Origin: Bradyrhizobium sp. BTAi1 | GTDB lineage: Bacteria > Pseudomonadota > Alphaproteobacteria > Rhizobiales > Xanthobacteraceae | Length of the DNA stretch: 64,000 nt | Direction: 5' to 3' | NCBI RefSeq assembly: GCF_000015165.1 | Contig: NC_009485.1 | Span: 5,785,501-5,849,500, forward strand | Shown here: positions 60,514 through 64,000 of the stretch, in pieces | Layout of the letters: every line of letters begins with the position of its first letter | Position numbering within the stretch: the first letter of the stretch is position 1 | Notes under the pieces: generated by a model | The model's input: the letters and a program-made list of their open reading frames with translations, nothing else | Database searches by the model: none | What the model was told of the DNA's origin: nothing | Program-made: the position numbers and the translations under genes

Positions 60514-61521
60514 TCAGCCGGCGGCGCGACGCTTGGTGGCGGCGGCCTCGGCCGGCCGATGGCTGGACGTCTCCAGGCACTGCGTGGCGATGGCGAGGCT
60601 CGCGACGCCCTCGTCGCCGGTGACGGCCGGAGAGGTGCCCGAGCGCACCGCGTGCAGGAACGCGATCAGTTCGGCGCGCAGCGGCTCGTCATGCCCGACC
60701 GGCAGATGCCGCATCGAGTAGCTGCCGTCCGGCTTGAAGCCGAAGCACTCGGTGACCTGGCGGGTCAGGAGATCGCCCATGATATATTTGCCGCGCGTCG
60801 CCACCGTGACGTTGCGCGCCTTGAACGGCGTCAGCCAGTTGGTGTTGATGTGGGCGAGCACGCCGGAGGCGGTGCGGAACTGCAGGAGCGCGATGTCCTC
60901 GCGTTCGGCCACCGCGCTCGACAGCTGCGGCTGCACCTCGACAATGTCGGATTCGGTGAACCAGCGGATCAGGTCGATGTCGTGCACGGCGAGATCGATG
61001 ACGACGCCGACATTCGACATGCGCGGCGGGAACGGGCCGACGCGGGTGATCGCGATGGACAGGAGGTCTTCGCCCGCGATCGCCTTCTTGATCGCGGCGA
61101 CCGCCGGATTGAAGCGCTCGACATGGCCGATCATCAAGGTGACGCCGGCGCGATGCGCGGCCGTGACGATCTCCTTGCCCTCCTCCACGGTGGAGGCGAT
61201 CGGCTTCTCAACCATCAGATGCACCTTACGCGCAATGCAAGCGAGCGCGAGTTCGTGATGCAGATGGGTCGGAGCCGCCACGGTGACCGCGTCGACTCCC
61301 TCGGCGACGAGCTGGTCGAGGGTCTCGAATGTGGGACAGTTCGCGAGCTCGGTGACACGGCTGCGATGGGCAGGAAGCGGATCGACGACGCCGACGAGAT
61401 GCACATCGGGCAACCCGGCAAGCACGCGGGCATGATTGCTGCCCATCACGCCGGCTCCGATCACGCCGACTCGCAGCGCCTGCCTCAGATCGGCCTTGTG
61501 GCCTGCCCCCTTGGAACTCAT
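60514..61521 (-). CDS. Gfo/Idh/MocA-family nucleotide-sugar dehydrogenase (WbpB-like)
   Basis: A 335-residue oxidoreductase with the NAD motif RVGVIGAGVMGSNHARVL and the catalytic-lysine motif MVEKPIASTVEEGKE. The dimerisation domain follows, with VVIDLAVHDIDLIRW. It would oxidise C3 of a UDP-sugar to give the keto group used by the adjacent aminotransferase. ATG 61521 gives a normal N-terminus; the frame is open to 61617. The pair probably makes a diamino sugar for surface polysaccharide. Confidence 0.9.
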   Translation of the reverse strand: MSSKGAGHKADLRQALRVGVIGAGVMGSNHARVLAGLPDVHLVGVVDPLPAHRSRVTELANCPTFETLDQLVAEGVDAVTVAAPTHLHHELALACIARKVHLMVEKPIASTVEEGKEIVTAAHRAGVTLMIGHVERFNPAVAAIKKAIAGEDLLSIAITRVGPFPPRMSNVGVVIDLAVHDIDLIRWFTESDIVEVQPQLSSAVAEREDIALLQFRTASGVLAHINTNWLTPFKARNVTVATRGKYIMGDLLTRQVTECFGFKPDGSYSMRHLPVGHDEPLRAELIAFLHAVRSGTSPAVTGDEGVASLAIATQCLETSSHRPAEAAATKRRAAG

Positions 61522-61832
61522 ATCGACGACCCCATCGGTATTCCGGAATTGCGATGCCACGGACTGGCCATAACAGTTAACGAACTGCAAATCAGCCGGA
61601 CGCAGTTCTCCTAGCATGTCGCCTCAAGCGAGGCGAATGCGGAAACCTCTTTCAGGACACGATTTGATTCAGAAAGTTACATTCGACACCGGGAAAAAAC
61701 GGTGTGTTTTGAACGAGCTGCGGGGCGGACTTCGCGTACGGCAGGCCGCTCCTCACGCCGCGATGCAGGGAGCCGCTGCAACGCGTGAGCTGTTGTCACA
61801 GCTGCGTGTAGCTCGCGTGAGGAGGTAACACG
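61522..61832. other. Divergent intergenic region
   Basis: A 311-base spacer between the nucleotide-sugar genes and the DUF1223 gene. A short hairpin ACACCG-N8-CGGTGT (61686-61705), followed by GTTTT, is visible. I see no gene or clear operator. Confidence 0.4.
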
Positions 61833-62591
61833 ATGGCGCGGCGAGCGAAGGAGCTGAGACCCAATCGCTGGAGAACGCCCATGGTCCGAAGCCTCGTCTC
61901 GTTCCGCCACATCGCTCACCTCGCCGTGATGCTGGCGGCTTTTGCCCCTTGGGCGCCCTCGGCCGCAGCCGTGGACCGGCCCGTGGTGATCGAACTCTTC
62001 ACCTCGCAAGGCTGCTCCTCCTGCCCGCCGGCGAATGCCTATCTCAACGAGATGGTGCGGCAGCGACGCGACGTGCTGCCGCTCGCCTTTCACGTCACTT
62101 ATTGGGATCGGCTCGGCTGGAAGGATCCATTCTCGCTTGCAGCCGCCACCGATCGCCAGGCCCGCTATGGCAGCCGTTTCGGCGACGGCTCCTACACGCC
62201 AGAGATCGTCGTCGACGGCCTCAGCAGCCATGTCGGCTCCAACAGGGCCGAGATCGGACCGGCGATCGACCGCGCACGCGGCCAAGCGTCCTCCGCGGCC
62301 ATCGTCAAGCTCGCGCGCAGCGGCGAGACGCTCACGGTGGAGGTCGGCGGCGGAGAAGGACGCGGACGCGTCGTGCTGGTCGGATTCGATCACCGGCATG
62401 AGACGGCGATCCGGCGCGGAGAGAATGACGGCCGCACGCTCGAGGAGCTGAACGTGGTCCGCTCGGTCCGCGCCCTCGGCGAGTGGACCGGCACCGCGCT
62501 GCGTCTCGTCGCGCCACTGCCGGAGGGCGAGGATGCGGCCGTGCTTCTCGAAACCGCAGACGGACGCATCGTCGGGGCCGCGCGGCTGTGA
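61833..62591 (+). CDS. DUF1223 thioredoxin-like exported protein
   Basis: A 252-residue protein. A hydrophobic segment ending PSAAAVDRP suggests export after a basic N-terminus. The DUF1223 domain begins VIELFTSQGCSSCPPANAYL, with a CSSC thioredoxin-like motif, and continues FHVTYWDRLGWKDPFS and YTPEIVVDG. The activity of the family is unproven; the motif suggests disulfide or metal chemistry in the envelope. ATG 61833 has AGGAGGT six bases upstream, a decisive start. It converges with the glycosyltransferase gene. Confidence 0.9.
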   Translation: MARRAKELRPNRWRTPMVRSLVSFRHIAHLAVMLAAFAPWAPSAAAVDRPVVIELFTSQGCSSCPPANAYLNEMVRQRRDVLPLAFHVTYWDRLGWKDPFSLAAATDRQARYGSRFGDGSYTPEIVVDGLSSHVGSNRAEIGPAIDRARGQASSAAIVKLARSGETLTVEVGGGEGRGRVVLVGFDHRHETAIRRGENDGRTLEELNVVRSVRALGEWTGTALRLVAPLPEGEDAAVLLETADGRIVGAARL

Positions 62592-62606
62592 TGGACGCCG
62601 GCCTGT

Positions 62607-64000
62607 TCAGCCAGAGGCGCAGTAGCGGCGCCAGAACAGGCGATAGCCCTCCTCGACGCGGCGGGTGTAGGTTTCGACATTGCCGGCGGCGGAGCTCGCG
62701 ACCATCGACGGGAGCTCCGTGCGCAGCTTCGCCAAGTCGGCCGGCCGGCCCGCATGCGCCAAGGCGATCGCGATGTAGCCGTCATCATCCTCGGCCACCC
62801 AATCATGCAGCCCCACTGCCGTGATGATGCCGGCAGCCGCCCGCCCCGCCGCACCGCGGCCGAGCTTGGCGACCACGGGCACGCCGGCCTGCAGCGTTTC
62901 CCAGGTGCTGACGCCGCCATTCTGCGGAAACGGATCGAGCGACATATCGATCGCGGCGAACTGCGCGATGTGCTGGTCGCGCGTCGACAGGCCGAGGCAG
63001 GTGATGCGATCCTGCGCGATGCCATGCGCCACGAAGCGGGCGACCAGGCCATCGCGCAGCAACGGGTCCTGCAGCGCTCCGTTCTTGATGACGATCCGCG
63101 CGTCCGGCAACGCGGCCATCAGCCGCGACCAGAGCGCGAGCGCGGGCTCCGAGATCTTGTCGATGCGATTGAAGACACCGAAGGTGACGTAGCCGTTGCG
63201 CAGCATCGGCAGCGATGTCGGCTGCCATCCCTGCAGCGGATCGGTGGTGATGACGGCCGGCAGATCGTAGACCTGCTCGGCAAACAGTGGGCGTACCGCC
63301 TCGGGCACCGTCACCGGATCGGCGAAGAAATAGTCCATGGTCGGCAGGCCGGTGCCGGTGCCGCTGCCCCAGGCCGTGACCTGGACCGGCGCCGGCTTGC
63401 GCGCGAACACCGGCAGGCGGTTGCCGGCGGAATGGCCGGAGAGGTCGACGAGGATGTCGACGCCGTCTGCTTCGATGCGGTCAGCCAGCTCCTCGTCGGA
63501 CATCTGCCAGGCATCGACCCACAGATCGGCGGCTGCGCGGCATTGCGCCGTCATCACGTCCTGCAGCGGCGAGCAGGAATAGCAGGCGACCTTGAAGGCC
63601 TGGTGGTCATGATGGCGCAGCACCGGCAGGAACACCAAGGCGGCCGAATGCGTCCTGAAATCCGCCGAGACATAGCCGATGGTCAGCCGCCGTTCGGGAT
63701 CGCGGTCGCGCAGCGGCGGCGGCCGGCGCGCGATCTGGGCACCGATCCGGCTCCACCATTGCCGCCTCACGGCCTGATGCTGGACGAAATCGGTCTCCGG
63801 CATGAAGTCGAGCAGGAAAATCTTGGCGGTGATCGCATCGCCAAAATCGGGCTTGAGCTCGAGCGCGCGCTCGAAGTGCTGCAAGGCCGTCGTGAGGTCG
63901 CCCTGCTTGGCAAAGCATTCGCCGAGCCAGGTCCAGGCGACTTCGGAGGCCGGATTCTGCTCCAGCACCTTGCGGCAAGCGTCCATCGCCGGCGCGACAT
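62607..64000 (-). CDS. TPR-containing O-GlcNAc transferase-like glycosyltransferase (GT41), 5' truncated
   Basis: The frame stays open to the right edge, so the N-terminus is missing. The visible 464 residues start in TPR repeats (VAWTWLGECFAKQGDLTTALQHFERALELKPDFGDAI), then the GT41 domain: LTIGYVSADFRTHSAA, DILVDLSGHSAGNRLPVFARKPAPVQVTAWG, YVTFGVFNRIDKIS and ISLDPFPQNGGVSTWETLQAGVPVV-like SLDPFPQNGG. Relatives transfer sugars to proteins in the cytoplasm, for example flagellin or adhesins. The Met at 63986 is probably internal. Confidence 0.88.
   Translation of the reverse strand, partial: VAPAMDACRKVLEQNPASEVAWTWLGECFAKQGDLTTALQHFERALELKPDFGDAITAKIFLLDFMPETDFVQHQAVRRQWWSRIGAQIARRPPPLRDRDPERRLTIGYVSADFRTHSAALVFLPVLRHHDHQAFKVACYSCSPLQDVMTAQCRAAADLWVDAWQMSDEELADRIEADGVDILVDLSGHSAGNRLPVFARKPAPVQVTAWGSGTGTGLPTMDYFFADPVTVPEAVRPLFAEQVYDLPAVITTDPLQGWQPTSLPMLRNGYVTFGVFNRIDKISEPALALWSRLMAALPDARIVIKNGALQDPLLRDGLVARFVAHGIAQDRITCLGLSTRDQHIAQFAAIDMSLDPFPQNGGVSTWETLQAGVPVVAKLGRGAAGRAAAGIITAVGLHDWVAEDDDGYIAIALAHAGRPADLAKLRTELPSMVASSAAGNVETYTRRVEEGYRLFWRRYCASG

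Noticed and set aside
1..64000. tRNA, rRNA, integrase or attachment sites marking a genomic island
   Set aside because: None was found by eye; apart from the lower GC at the protease gene there is no island boundary.

Overview
The window is a GC-rich chromosomal segment that reads as an alphaproteobacterium of the Rhizobiales, most likely Bradyrhizobium or a close relative. This is inferred from gene content (ACS-family and DHA2 transporters, DUF1223, DUF3606, DUF2946, caspase-like secreted protein), from a diverged copy of the palindromic element common in Bradyrhizobium intergenic spacers (16372-16425), and from the style of the type I secretion C-terminus at 56366-58795. No rRNA, tRNA, CRISPR array, insertion sequence or integrase was seen. 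Both window edges cut a gene.

Layout. 1-6.8 kb: secreted caspase-like protein, threonine dehydratase-like enzyme, LpxH-type phosphoesterase, pyruvate kinase. 5.7-9.1 kb: tartrate/D-malate dehydrogenase and its transporter, divergent from a LysR regulator with a T-N11-A operator between them. 9.2-16.3 kb: GlgX, DUF3606, a VIT-type metal transporter, cytochrome b561, and a PepSY/response regulator/histidine kinase operon facing a small acidic secreted protein. 16.4-21.4 kb: an arsenic locus of two divergent operons, arsR-arsC-ACR3 and arsR-flavoprotein-MFS, with three related operator-like repeats. 21.6-27.9 kb: TetR and GntR regulators and an aromatic ring-cleavage operon (extradiol dioxygenase, FAD hydroxylase, MFS, FAH hydrolase). 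28.0-30.9 kb: EmrAB-type efflux pair behind a perfect operator-like inverted repeat.

31.0-39.4 kb holds the least explained system: eight tightly spaced minus-strand genes (alpha/beta hydrolase, isochorismatase-like hydrolase, XapX, amidohydrolase with a Cys/His-rich tail, DoxX, periplasmic VOC protein, porin, DUF1275), divergent from an AraC regulator and ended by a 12-bp-stem terminator. It looks like an outer-membrane-to-cytoplasm uptake and hydrolysis module of unknown substrate.

39.4-50.5 kb: SnoaL-like protein, ThiD, a stand-alone Lrp/AsnC ligand-binding domain, two structured terminators, an AraC regulator overlapping tail-to-tail with a GGDEF-EAL protein, an orphan ABC solute-binding protein, two c-type cytochromes and an orphan molybdenum hydroxylase large subunit. 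50.7-54.3 kb: a copper-handling operon (DUF2946, TonB-dependent receptor, YcnI-PCuAC fusion). 54.4-64.0 kb: MurJ, a repeat-containing secreted metalloprotease, nucleotide-sugar aminotransferase and dehydrogenase, DUF1223 protein, and a truncated TPR/O-GlcNAc-transferase-like glycosyltransferase.
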